Below are positions 7,808-15,717 of a stretch of 64,000 nucleotides of DNA, in pieces. How positions within the stretch are numbered: position 1 is the stretch's first letter; each line of letters opens with the position of its first letter. Both the position numbers and the translations under genes were made by a program. The notes beneath the pieces were generated by a model. It ran no database searches. It was not told the origin of the DNA and saw only the letters and a program-made list of their open reading frames with translations. The stretch is from Microbacterium maritypicum (GTDB lineage Bacteria > Actinomycetota > Actinomycetes > Actinomycetales > Microbacteriaceae): assembly GCF_008868125.1 (NCBI RefSeq), contig NZ_WAAQ01000003.1, forward strand, positions 124,001 through 188,000, given 5' to 3'.

Positions 7808-8779
7808 ATGAACCAGAAGACAGAGTCCTCGAACCTCGCGGGGGCGGCCACCGGCCGCCCCCGCACCCGGAAGACCCCGGATGCCCTTCGGGGCAGGCCG
7901 GGCGGAAAGGACCTCCTCCAGGCGCTGCCCTGGATCGCCCCCGCACTGCTGCTCATCATCGGCGTGGTGTTCTTCCCCGCCGGGGTGATGTTCTTCAACT
8001 CGACACGCGACATCTCGCTGTCGGGCCTCGACAAGGGATCGGTCGGCTTCGACAACTTCGTCACGGTCTTCACGTTCGCCGAGTTCTGGCCGATCTTCTT
8101 CCGCACGATCCTCTGGGTCGTGTCGGTCGTGGTCTTCACGGTCGTCATCTCGCTCGGCCTCGCCCAGATCCTGAACAAGGCCTTCCCCGGACGCCAGCTC
8201 GTCCGCATGGCCGTCATCGTGCCGTGGGCGGCATCGGTCGTCATGACCACGATGGTGTTCTACTACAGCCTCGAGCCGTACTTCGGAGTCTTCAACAAGT
8301 TCCTCTACGACATCGGGCTCTCGGATGACGCGGTCGGATACGGGTGGACGAAGAACCCGACGACGGCCTTCATCTGGTCGATCGTGATCGCGATCTTCGT
8401 GTCACTCCCCTTCACGACCTACACGATCCTCGCCGGTCTCCAGTCGGTACCGGCCGATGCGATCGAGGCCGCGAAGATGGACGGGGCCAGCCCCGCCCGC
8501 ACCTACTGGTCGATCGTGCTGCCGCAGCTGCGCAGCGCTCTCGCCGTGGCCGTCCTCATCAACATCATCAACGTCTTCAACTCGCTGCCGATCCTGAAGG
8601 TGATGACCGGATCCATCCCCGGCTACGGCGCCGACACGATCATGACGCTGATCTTCAAGTACATCGAGCTGCAGAAGAAGGTCGATGTCGCGAGCGCCCT
8701 CTCGGTCGTCGCATTCCTCATCGTCATCCTGATCGTCGCGGCCTACGTGAAGATCGTCAAGCCCATGAAGGAGGTCTGA
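7808..8779 (+). CDS. Sugar ABC transporter permease, MalF-like
   Basis: 323 residues, about six membrane segments after a ~40-residue cytoplasmic N-terminus. The ATPase-contact (EAA) loop is visible as ADAIEAAKMDGASPARTYWSIVLPQL near residue 218. RBS GGAGAGG lies ~11 bases before ATG 7808. It forms the channel together with the next gene, which starts 2 bases after this gene ends. Confidence 0.9.
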   Translation: MNQKTESSNLAGAATGRPRTRKTPDALRGRPGGKDLLQALPWIAPALLLIIGVVFFPAGVMFFNSTRDISLSGLDKGSVGFDNFVTVFTFAEFWPIFFRTILWVVSVVVFTVVISLGLAQILNKAFPGRQLVRMAVIVPWAASVVMTTMVFYYSLEPYFGVFNKFLYDIGLSDDAVGYGWTKNPTTAFIWSIVIAIFVSLPFTTYTILAGLQSVPADAIEAAKMDGASPARTYWSIVLPQLRSALAVAVLINIINVFNSLPILKVMTGSIPGYGADTIMTLIFKYIELQKKVDVASALSVVAFLIVILIVAAYVKIVKPMKEV

Positions 8780-8781
8780 TC

Positions 8782-9708
8782 ATGACCGTGACCGAGACCG
8801 CCCTCGTGACCACCGCCGGTGGCCGCGGCCGTCGCACACCGCCGACTCCCGGCCGCAAGCGCCGCTACACCGAAGACCAGGTGACGCTGCCCCGCGTCAT
8901 CCTGCGCACCGCCGCCGGGTTCCTGGTGCTCGCGATCTTCGTGCTGCCGTACCTGATCATGTTCTTCGGCTCCGTGAAGACCAAGCCGCAGATCCGGTCG
9001 GTCGACCCGACGTACCTGCCGACGGAGTGGCACTGGGAGAACTACATCACGATGTGGTCCACCCCCGAGACGCCGTTGCCGTACAACCTGATCTCGACGA
9101 TCGTGATCGCGGTGTTCGCGACGCTGCTCGTGCTGCTGGTGTCGCTGCCGGCGGCGTACTACACGGCACGGTTCAAGTTCCCCGGCCGCATGGTGTTCCT
9201 CTTCCTCGTGATCGTCACGCAGATGCTGCAGCCGGCGGTGCTGACCTCGGGTCTCTTCCGTCAGTTCACGGTCCTCGGACTCGGTGACACCTGGGTGGCG
9301 ATGATCTTCATCAACGCCGCGTTCAACCTGTCGTTCGCGGTGTGGATCATGCACTCGTTCTTCGCGGGCATCCCCAAGGAGGTCGACGAGGCCGCCCAGA
9401 TCGACGGGGCGGGACGCTTCACGGTGCTGTTCAAGATCAACCTGCCGCTCGTGTGGCCGGGCATCGTGACCGCGATCGTGTTCACGTTCGTCGCCTGCTG
9501 GAACGAGTTCGCGGCATCCCTCGTGATCCTGTCGACCGACAAGAACCAGCCGCTGTCGGTCGCTCTGACCAAGTTCGTCGGTCAGTACGAGACCAGCTGG
9601 CAGTACGTGTTCGGTGTCTCGATCGTCGCGATCCTGCCGGTGGTCATCCTGTTCATGCTCATCGAGAAGCGACTCGTCGGCGGACTGACCGCCGGCAGCG
9701 TGAAGTAG
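8782..9708 (+). CDS. Sugar ABC transporter permease, MalG-like
   Basis: 308 residues from ATG 8782, two bases after the previous stop; the RBS GGAGG lies inside the end of the preceding gene. There are six membrane segments and an EAA loop (KEVDEAAQIDGAGRFTVLFKINLPL) in the second half. The C-terminus GGLTAGSVK is typical of MalG-type permeases. It is the last gene of the importer operon, followed directly by a strong hairpin; no ATPase gene is linked. Confidence 0.9.
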   Translation: MTVTETALVTTAGGRGRRTPPTPGRKRRYTEDQVTLPRVILRTAAGFLVLAIFVLPYLIMFFGSVKTKPQIRSVDPTYLPTEWHWENYITMWSTPETPLPYNLISTIVIAVFATLLVLLVSLPAAYYTARFKFPGRMVFLFLVIVTQMLQPAVLTSGLFRQFTVLGLGDTWVAMIFINAAFNLSFAVWIMHSFFAGIPKEVDEAAQIDGAGRFTVLFKINLPLVWPGIVTAIVFTFVACWNEFAASLVILSTDKNQPLSVALTKFVGQYETSWQYVFGVSIVAILPVVILFMLIEKRLVGGLTAGSVK

Positions 9709-9728
9709 CGCTCCTCGCCGCGCTTCGC

Positions 9729-9761
9729 CATCCGCCCGACAGCACACCTGTCGGGCGGATG
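9729..9761. terminator. 14-bp perfect hairpin after the sugar importer operon
   Basis: Arms CATCCGCCCGACAG (9729-9742) and CTGTCGGGCGGATG (9748-9761) with a 5-base loop lie 20 bases after the permease stop. A short T stretch (TTT) follows at 9766. It is also the left flank of the intergenic repeat described at 9748-9826. Confidence 0.75.
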
Positions 9762-9826
9762 TGCGTTTGCAGGACCGACCTGCGGCGTGTCACCCGACAT
9801 CCGTCCGTTCTCCCGACATCCGCGCC
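9748..9826. repeat. Intergenic palindromic repeat, copy A
   Basis: A 37-base core at 9782-9818 matches the core at 28778-28814 at 31 of 37 positions with no gap. Both copies are preceded by GCAGGAC (here 6 bases further away) and by a TGTCGGG arm. CCCGACATCCG occurs twice inside. Both copies lie in gaps after plus-strand genes. This suggests a small dispersed, REP-like element; the function is unknown. Confidence 0.6.
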
Positions 9827-9880
9827 GGGCGCGGCACCGGTGAACTCGGCGGCTGATCCGGCTCAGAGGACAATGGGGGC

Positions 9881-10315
9881 ATGACTCCTCTCGGACGGAT
9901 CGGTCAGGTCGTCGCGACGACATCGCTCGGCGCCATCGGAGCCATCCATCTGCTGTGGGCCTCCGGCGCCTCCTGGCCGGCACCGAACCGGAAGCGGCTG
10001 GCGCGACAGGTCATCGGCAGCGACGAGATGCCTTCGGCCGGCGCATGCCTCGTGGTCGGTGGAGGAATGCTCGCCGGGAGCGCGATCGTCGCGGGCGCAG
10101 GGGGCACCCGCACGCTCGCCATCGCCGCCCGCGTGGCGGCGGCACTGGCGTTCCTCCTCCGCGGCGCGATGGACGGGGCTCGAGTGACCGCGCTTCTCGG
10201 GCGTCCGGGGCCCCATCGCCGATTCGTCGCGCTCGACAGGCGCATCTACCGTCCGCTGTGCCTCATCACCGGCGCCGCGATCGCCCTCGCGGTGCGTGGC
10301 GACCGACGAAGCTGA
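9881..10315 (+). CDS. DUF3995-family small membrane protein
   Basis: 144 residues with about four hydrophobic segments. Features of DUF3995 are visible: GAIGAIHLLWASGASWPAP near the N-terminus, then glycine-rich helices and RRFVALDRRIYRPLCL. The family is of unknown function and sits in the membrane. A possible -10 box (GACAAT, 9869-9874) ends six bases before the ATG, suggesting a leaderless transcript. It converges on the GH20 gene; a hairpin separates them. Confidence 0.75.
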   Translation: MTPLGRIGQVVATTSLGAIGAIHLLWASGASWPAPNRKRLARQVIGSDEMPSAGACLVVGGGMLAGSAIVAGAGGTRTLAIAARVAAALAFLLRGAMDGARVTALLGRPGPHRRFVALDRRIYRPLCLITGAAIALAVRGDRRS

Positions 10316-10340
10316 CGTCGCGGGGTCGGCTACCGAGGGG

Positions 10341-10381
10341 CGGGAACCTGGAGCCCTGCCCGCGGCCGCTCCAGGTTCCCG
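10341..10381. terminator. 13-bp hairpin between convergent genes
   Basis: Arms CGGGAACCTGGAG (10341-10353) and CTCCAGGTTCCCG (10369-10381) pair perfectly around a 15-base loop, between the DUF3995 gene and the end of the GH20 gene. It probably serves both strands. Confidence 0.75.
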
Positions 10382-10414
10382 CGCGCACCGACCACCGGCG
10401 GCGGAGCGCCCCAC

Positions 10415-13400
10415 TCAGATCCCGAGGCTCCGTCGCCTGATCGCGACCGCACCACCCGCGAGGAGCAGCGCTGCAAGCAGCAGTCCGCTGGTGATGAGGA
10501 TCGGGTCCGCTCCGGTTCCGGCGAGCCCGGCGGGGCCCGACGATCCGGCGCCCGAACCCGAACCGGAACCGGATGCCGCACCTCCACCGGCACCTCCCCC
10601 CGTGCCGGGATCGCCTCCCGGCACGGCCGCGGCGGTGACGGTCAGCGGCACGGCGATCGTGGTCGTGTCGGCCCTGGTCATCACGACCTCGTGCGCCCCG
10701 GCCGGCGTGCCCGTCGGCACCTTCCAGGTGAGCGAGACCGCACCGTCGTCATCGGCGACGGCCGCACCCATGTCGACCGGATCCGAGTGGAGCGCGAAGG
10801 ACACCCGCTCCCCCGGGGTCAGGCCGGTCGCATCGACCGTGACCGTCGATCCGGCCTGGATGGTGGAGGCGGAGAGCGCGATCACGGGAGGTGCGGCGAC
10901 CTCGGCCTCGACGATGAACGGTGCCGTGATGTCCAGACCCGCCGGCCCCGTCACCCGCACCGAGCCGGTGCCGGCCGCAGCGGAGGGAGCACTGGTGTGG
11001 CTGCCGGTCACGGTGAAGAGCGAGGCCGCATCCGCACCGACCGCATCCTTGCCGTCGATCACCCCTGCCGACGTCTGCCCGTCCGGCCAGGTGATCGTCG
11101 CGTTGAGCTGACCCTTCGGCAACCGGGGCGAGGCGATCTGTGCGACGACGCCGGCGACTTCGCCCTCGGAGCCCGCGGCGACTCGCGTGCCGACGAGCTC
11201 GCTGACCCAGGCCAGCTCGGGGTCGTTCCAGAAGTTCTGCCCCTGCACCAGCATCCGTGCGCCCTGCGCCCCTGCGCGCTGGGAGAAGTCGGCGAACGAG
11301 GTGGTGTCCGCCTTGGTCGACCAGCCCTTGTCGGCGATGCCGAGCGTGCGCGGCCAGAGCATGTACTCCACGTCCTCGCCTCCGCGGAGGAAGGTCTCTC
11401 CCCACGCTGCCGCTTCGACGCCCTGCACATCGTCCTCGGTGAGACCGAAGGAGGTGTTGAGGTTCTTCTTCGTCGTGGCGTCGACGACACGGCTGGGGTC
11501 CCAGTCGTACTGGTATTTGGTGCTGTAGATCGCCTCCCGGAAGCCGAGCGGCGATCCGGGGAACTTGTAGTCCATGTAGGCGTTGTTCACGGGGGAGAGG
11601 ATGACGTCGCGTCCCTCGAACCAGCTGGTCGCGAGGTGGTTCTTGCGATCAGCCCAGTACTGATGCACGGCGTCCTTGGAGACTCCGGCCTGCGGCATCG
11701 GGGTCCAGCCGATGATCTTCTTCCCGTTCTCGGCTGCGATCTGCTCGACCATGCGGATGAACGATGCGTACTGCTCTGTGCTCACACCCTCCACCTCGTC
11801 GGCGCCGATGTGGAGATAGTCGCCGGGGGTGATCGCGGCGAGCTCGCCGATCACGTCGCGCATGAACGTCTCGACGATCGGCTTGCCGATGCACAGCGAG
11901 TTGGTGGAGATGCCGCCGGTGGTGCGGATCGGGATGCTGCGCTCGGCGCAATCGAGCACGGGGTAGGAGGACAGTGCCGCGTCGACGTGCCCCGGCACGT
12001 CGATCTCGGGGACGACCGTGACCTGGCGAGCGGCCGCATAGGCGACGAGGTCGCGGAACTCGGCCTGCGTGTAGAAGCCGGACTGCCCGTTCTTCATCGA
12101 CGACGATGCGCCGTGCGCGGTGAGATTCGGCCAGGAGGCGATCTCGAGCCGCCAGCCCTGGTCGTCGGTGAGGTGCATGTGCAGCCTGTTCATCTTCGCC
12201 TGCGAGGCCTGGTCGATGATGGCCTTCACCGCGTCGACCGTGATGAAGTTGCGTGCCGGATCGATCATCAGTCCGCGCTGCTCGAGCCGAGGGTGATCGA
12301 CGACCTCGGTCGCCGGCACCGTCCAGTCGACGACGACGTCGGGGCCGCCGGCGAGCACCCAGGAGGGCAGCAGCTGCAGCAGGGTGCGCGTACCGTTCCA
12401 CGCTCCGGCCGCGGCCTGCGCAGTGATGGTCACGCGCGAGGCATCGGCGTTCAGCCGGTACCCCTGCTCCTTCTGGTACGCCTTCGCGCCGCCCGTGGCC
12501 GGGTCGCCCTCGACGAGCACGATGTCGCCGTCTCGCGGCGGGTTCGCGACGACCGGGAGAGCGTAACCCGTGCCGCTGCGGAGGGTCGCCGCGAGCTGCT
12601 CGGCGATGCCGGAGAAGGATGCGGGCGCGACCACGCGCGCATCCGCTCCCAGGGTGAACGCGGCGCCTTCGGCGTCGTTCCGGCTCACGGGCTTCGGGAC
12701 GATGTCACCGCCCTGCGGGTCGGGCACCTCCACCGGAGGCTTGGCCGCTCCCCAGATCTCGAAGTCGAACAGCGAGTACCCGTAGATTCCGGCCGTCTCC
12801 ACACCCTGCATGCGCACGAACTTCCAGGCGTCCGCGGTATCGACGACGATCTCCTGCACACCGGCCTTCGTGGCGGCGCCTTCATGGATCGTCGTCCACG
12901 CCGCACCGTCGCCGGAGACCTGGAGCAGGTACTTCTTGCCATAGGCCGCTTCCCAGTTCAGGACGATCGTGTGCACGCGAGAGGCTTCTGCGAGCTCGAC
13001 CTGGATCCAGTCGGACCTGTTGTCGTAGGCGGGAGTGCCGCGCGTGTAGTGCGAGCCCCAGCGCGATGCCGAATCACCGTCCGTGGCGTTCGCGGGAGCG
13101 AAGGTCGTGGTGTTGTACGAGGACTTCGCCGTGGTGGTGCCGTCGAGGGCAAGGTCCCTGGCCTCCCCCGGAGGGACGCTGACGGGCTGGTCCCAGACCT
13201 GGAACGAGTACAGCGACAGGCCGTACTTCGTCGCGACGCTGTGGGACAGGATGCGCACGTACGACCAGGCGTCGGACGTGTCGACATCGCTCTGCTGCAC
13301 GAGGCGGCCTCCGACGGCCTGCCCGGTGGGAGTCGTCACCCGGCGCAGGGACGTCCACTCCACCCCGTCCTGGGACACCTGGATCTCGTAGTCGGTGGAG

Positions 13401-13753
13401 TAGGCGGCCTCCCAGTCGAGCACGACCTTGAGGATGTAGGTGGGCTCGGCCAGGGCGATCTGCACCCATTCACCGGCCGTGTCGTAGGTGTCGTTCGGGT
13501 TCGTGCGCGTATACCTCGATCCCCAGCGCGTCGCTGCGTCGCCGTCGTTCACGTGCGCCGCGGCGAAACTGCCGCTCAGCGAGTACGTGGATCGCGCCGT
13601 GGCGGTGCCCTCACGGGCGACGTCGCGGCTGTCTGCGGCGCTGGCCGGAGCGGCGGAGAAGGCGAGACCGCCGAGCGTCACGAGCACGGCGAGCGCGCCG
13701 GCGAGACTGCGAAGGAGCGATCGGGGACGGTCACGGTGTGCGTCGTTGCGCAT
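10415..13753 (-). CDS. Secreted, wall-anchored GH20 beta-N-acetylhexosaminidase with two F5/8 C modules
   Basis: 1112 residues. Order: signal peptide (~1-40); two F5/8 type C (CBM32-like) modules (~45-190 and ~200-340), both with the SRYTR/SHYTRG...W pattern; GH20 N-terminal domain (~350-480); GH20 catalytic barrel (~485-830) with HIGADEVEG, catalytic pair Asp652-Glu653; Ig-like domains; a Gly/Ser/Pro linker; then LAGTG (from ~residue 1077), a hydrophobic helix and an RRR tail. LAXTG is the class E sortase sorting signal of actinobacteria, so it is probably linked to the cell wall. It should release terminal GlcNAc/GalNAc from glycans for the nearby importer. RBS GGAG precedes ATG 13753. GlcNAc versus GalNAc preference cannot be told. 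Confidence 0.92.
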   Translation of the reverse strand: MRNDAHRDRPRSLLRSLAGALAVLVTLGGLAFSAAPASAADSRDVAREGTATARSTYSLSGSFAAAHVNDGDAATRWGSRYTRTNPNDTYDTAGEWVQIALAEPTYILKVVLDWEAAYSTDYEIQVSQDGVEWTSLRRVTTPTGQAVGGRLVQQSDVDTSDAWSYVRILSHSVATKYGLSLYSFQVWDQPVSVPPGEARDLALDGTTTAKSSYNTTTFAPANATDGDSASRWGSHYTRGTPAYDNRSDWIQVELAEASRVHTIVLNWEAAYGKKYLLQVSGDGAAWTTIHEGAATKAGVQEIVVDTADAWKFVRMQGVETAGIYGYSLFDFEIWGAAKPPVEVPDPQGGDIVPKPVSRNDAEGAAFTLGADARVVAPASFSGIAEQLAATLRSGTGYALPVVANPPRDGDIVLVEGDPATGGAKAYQKEQGYRLNADASRVTITAQAAAGAWNGTRTLLQLLPSWVLAGGPDVVVDWTVPATEVVDHPRLEQRGLMIDPARNFITVDAVKAIIDQASQAKMNRLHMHLTDDQGWRLEIASWPNLTAHGASSSMKNGQSGFYTQAEFRDLVAYAAARQVTVVPEIDVPGHVDAALSSYPVLDCAERSIPIRTTGGISTNSLCIGKPIVETFMRDVIGELAAITPGDYLHIGADEVEGVSTEQYASFIRMVEQIAAENGKKIIGWTPMPQAGVSKDAVHQYWADRKNHLATSWFEGRDVILSPVNNAYMDYKFPGSPLGFREAIYSTKYQYDWDPSRVVDATTKKNLNTSFGLTEDDVQGVEAAAWGETFLRGGEDVEYMLWPRTLGIADKGWSTKADTTSFADFSQRAGAQGARMLVQGQNFWNDPELAWVSELVGTRVAAGSEGEVAGVVAQIASPRLPKGQLNATITWPDGQTSAGVIDGKDAVGADAASLFTVTGSHTSAPSAAAGTGSVRVTGPAGLDITAPFIVEAEVAAPPVIALSASTIQAGSTVTVDATGLTPGERVSFALHSDPVDMGAAVADDDGAVSLTWKVPTGTPAGAHEVVMTRADTTTIAVPLTVTAAAVPGGDPGTGGGAGGGAASGSGSGSGAGSSGPAGLAGTGADPILITSGLLLAALLLAGGAVAIRRRSLGI

Positions 13754-13867
13754 CTTGATCTCCAGTTCGAGCTGGTGCGGGGCCGTCTCGACACATTCCG
13801 GGAGCGTGCTTGCGACGAGGCGACTCGCGTCTACGGCGTCGTTCCACAGTGAAGCTGACGCCGGGAC

Positions 13868-13883
13868 ACTTAATTTGTTAAGT
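13868..13883. promoter_or_regulatory. Candidate ROK operator upstream of the GH20 gene
   Basis: Perfect palindrome ACTTAA-TTTG-TTAAGT in an A+T-rich patch 115 bases before the GH20 start. The sequence continues TATCCATTCATTATTGGATG, a second weaker dyad (ATCCA/TGGAT). TAAGT followed by ATTCATT is shared with the palindrome upstream of the ROK gene (15260-15282), so the same repressor may bind both. Confidence 0.5.
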
Positions 13884-13990
13884 ATCCATTCATTATTGGA
13901 TGGGTAAAGAGTATCCAGAGGATCGGCGAGAGCACAAGGACGCCGGCGAAATCCGTCACGACCGTCTCTCCCTCACCTTGAGGGACTCCA

Positions 13991-14023
13991 CGCCTCGCCT
14001 TCCGCGAGAGAAGGCGCGAGGCG
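13991..14023. terminator. Hairpin after the ROK repressor gene
   Basis: CGCCTCGCCTTC (13991-14002) pairs with GAAGGCGCGAGGCG (14010-14023) with a two-base bulge, immediately beyond the ROK stop codon on the minus strand. It would separate the ROK transcript from the GH20 gene. The rest of the 271-base gap holds the operator region described at 13868-13883. Confidence 0.6.
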
Positions 14024-14024
14024 C

Positions 14025-15191
14025 TCAGAGGCTCGACGCGGATGCGGCGCGCAGCTGCTCCGGGTTCCAGCGCACGCCGAGCGCCGCGGTCAGGGCCGCC
14101 TGGGCGGCTCCGGCCGCGAGCGATACGCGAGGGTCGGCGTAGCGGACGGGCACCTGCGCCGTGCCGCGGGCGGGGTACTCGGTCTCCCGACGGACACGGT
14201 CGAGGAAGCGGGGCCCGAGTTGCGTCGCCGGTCCGCCGATGACGACCTCGATCGGGTCGAGCAGCGCGCCGATGAGCTTGACGGCCCTGGCCAACGCGCG
14301 AGCGCCCTCGTCGAGCTGCTCCTCATCGGCCTGGGCGGCGAGCTCACGGATCTCCGGCGCATCCATGGCGTCGGAGAACTCCTCGCCGAGCATCGCCCCG
14401 AGCGCGGCGGCCGACTCGAGGCATCCGCGCTGACCGCATCGGCAGGCGCGCGCGGCCTCGCCGAAGACGACCTGCACATGCCCGATCTCGCCCGCCCGAT
14501 CGCGCGGCCCCGGCGCCAGTTCGCCGTCGAGCGTGACAGCCGCACCGACACCGCCACCGAGGTGGATGAAGAGCCGATAGCCGGACGGCGACTCCTCCAT
14601 GCCTGCTTCGGCGATGGCCTCGGCGTCGACGTCGTTGATCAGCAGCACGGGCGCACCCAGCACGCGCTCGAACCGTTCGGCGAGAGGCACGTCCTCCCAC
14701 TTGAGCTGCACGCTCTCGAGCACCGACCGCCCATCCGTCGTGCCCGGCAGCTGCACACCGGCGGCGAGGAGTCGTCCCCCGAATTCCTCGGCCACCGCGG
14801 ACACCGCCTCATCGAGGGCGAGATCGCGGTTCTCGACGGAGTAGCTCACCCGCCGGATGTCGACTTCGGTGCCGTCGAGGGCGACGAGGGCGATGTCGAC
14901 GTGCCGGGGCTGGATCACCAGCACCAGGATCAGGTGGTGGCTCGCGTCGACGCTCAGCGTGGTCGCCCGCTTGCCGCCTGTACTCGCCGCCTGCTCCCCC
15001 TCGATGATCAGTCGGTTCTCGATGAGTTCGGCCACCAGAGACGATGCAGTGGCGGCCGTCAGACCGGTCGCCCTCGCGATGCCGGCCCGCGTCTGCGTCC
15101 CCGGATTCAGGAAGACCAGCTGCAGCGCCCGCCGAAGGTTCGCGCGCCGGACCGACGCCTGGGTGTCGAAGCCATCATCCGTGCTGAGCAT
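14025..15191 (-). CDS. ROK-family transcriptional repressor (NagC/XylR type)
   Basis: 388 residues. The N-terminal winged helix-turn-helix (residues ~10-70: NPGTQTRAGIARATGLTAATASSLV) is followed by a ROK sugar-binding fold with the zinc motif CRCGQRGCLES. Both parts are needed for a NagC-like repressor. It lies directly upstream of the GH20 gene on the same strand and has a palindrome in its own promoter region, so it probably controls itself and the hexosaminidase in response to an amino sugar or its phosphate. Inducer identity is inference. Confidence 0.9.
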   Translation of the reverse strand: MLSTDDGFDTQASVRRANLRRALQLVFLNPGTQTRAGIARATGLTAATASSLVAELIENRLIIEGEQAASTGGKRATTLSVDASHHLILVLVIQPRHVDIALVALDGTEVDIRRVSYSVENRDLALDEAVSAVAEEFGGRLLAAGVQLPGTTDGRSVLESVQLKWEDVPLAERFERVLGAPVLLINDVDAEAIAEAGMEESPSGYRLFIHLGGGVGAAVTLDGELAPGPRDRAGEIGHVQVVFGEAARACRCGQRGCLESAAALGAMLGEEFSDAMDAPEIRELAAQADEEQLDEGARALARAVKLIGALLDPIEVVIGGPATQLGPRFLDRVRRETEYPARGTAQVPVRYADPRVSLAAGAAQAALTAALGVRWNPEQLRAASASSL

Positions 15192-15259
15192 GCGTTTCCG
15201 TTCCGACGCTCGTCCGTCGCGAGCAGTTGACAGATCGTGACGCGATCCGTAGTCTCTCC

Positions 15260-15282
15260 CTAAGTTTATTCATTGAACTTAG
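15260..15282. promoter_or_regulatory. Palindromic operator upstream of the ROK repressor
   Basis: CTAAGTT (15260-15266), 9-base spacer, AACTTAG (15276-15282): a perfect inverted repeat of the size and A+T-rich style of ROK (NagC-like) operators. It is 69-91 bases before the ROK start and consistent with autoregulation. Confidence 0.6.
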
Positions 15283-15355
15283 TTGGTCAACCGACCTCAC
15301 AAAGCTCCGGACGGGCGAGTGCTGCACACACCGTCGCCCGTCCGGCTCCTCCTCC

Positions 15356-15655
15356 TCATCGACTCTCGGCCGCTTCGGTGTGATGACGGATGACCTCCGC
15401 CACCACGAAGTTGAACCACTTCTCCGCGAACTCCGGATCGAGATGCGCCTCTTCGGCGAGAGCCCGCAGGCGCGCGACCTGCTGCTCTTCCCGACCAGGG
15501 TCGGACGCCGGCATCTCGTGCTCGGCCTTCAGATGCCCGACCTGCTGGGTGGCGCGAAAGCGCTCGGCCAGCATGAAGATCAGTGCGGCGTCGATGTTGT
15601 CGATGGTGGCGCGAAGCCGGAGCAGTTCGGCCTTCGGATCCTCGGCGGCGGTCAT
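15356..15655 (-). CDS. Chorismate mutase, AroQ class (monofunctional)
   Basis: 99 residues, all-helical. Pattern LLRLRATIDNIDAALIFMLAERFRATQQVGHLKAEHEMPASDPGRE matches AroQ: the Arg of helix 1, the Arg and Lys of the middle block, and a distal R/E pair. It converts chorismate to prephenate for Phe/Tyr synthesis. No secretion signal is seen, so it is cytoplasmic. TAGAGT (15667-15662) ends six bases before the ATG, which points to a leaderless mRNA. It diverges from the AI-2E-family gene across only 62 bases. Confidence 0.85.
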   Translation of the reverse strand: MTAAEDPKAELLRLRATIDNIDAALIFMLAERFRATQQVGHLKAEHEMPASDPGREEQQVARLRALAEEAHLDPEFAEKWFNFVVAEVIRHHTEAAESR

Positions 15656-15717
15656 GCCCCTACTCTAGAGCCGCGTGACATCCTGGTTTCGATCCGTGGC
15701 ACCGCTATCGTGAGCAC

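Noticed and set aside
6541..8250. 569-codon minus-strand frame
   Set aside because: Antisense of the binding lipoprotein and the permease gene; no motif, no RBS.
10691..13852. Very long plus-strand open frame (1053 codons) opposite the GH20 gene
   Set aside because: His/Arg/Gly-rich antisense translation without domains; the minus strand encodes a clear GH20 protein.
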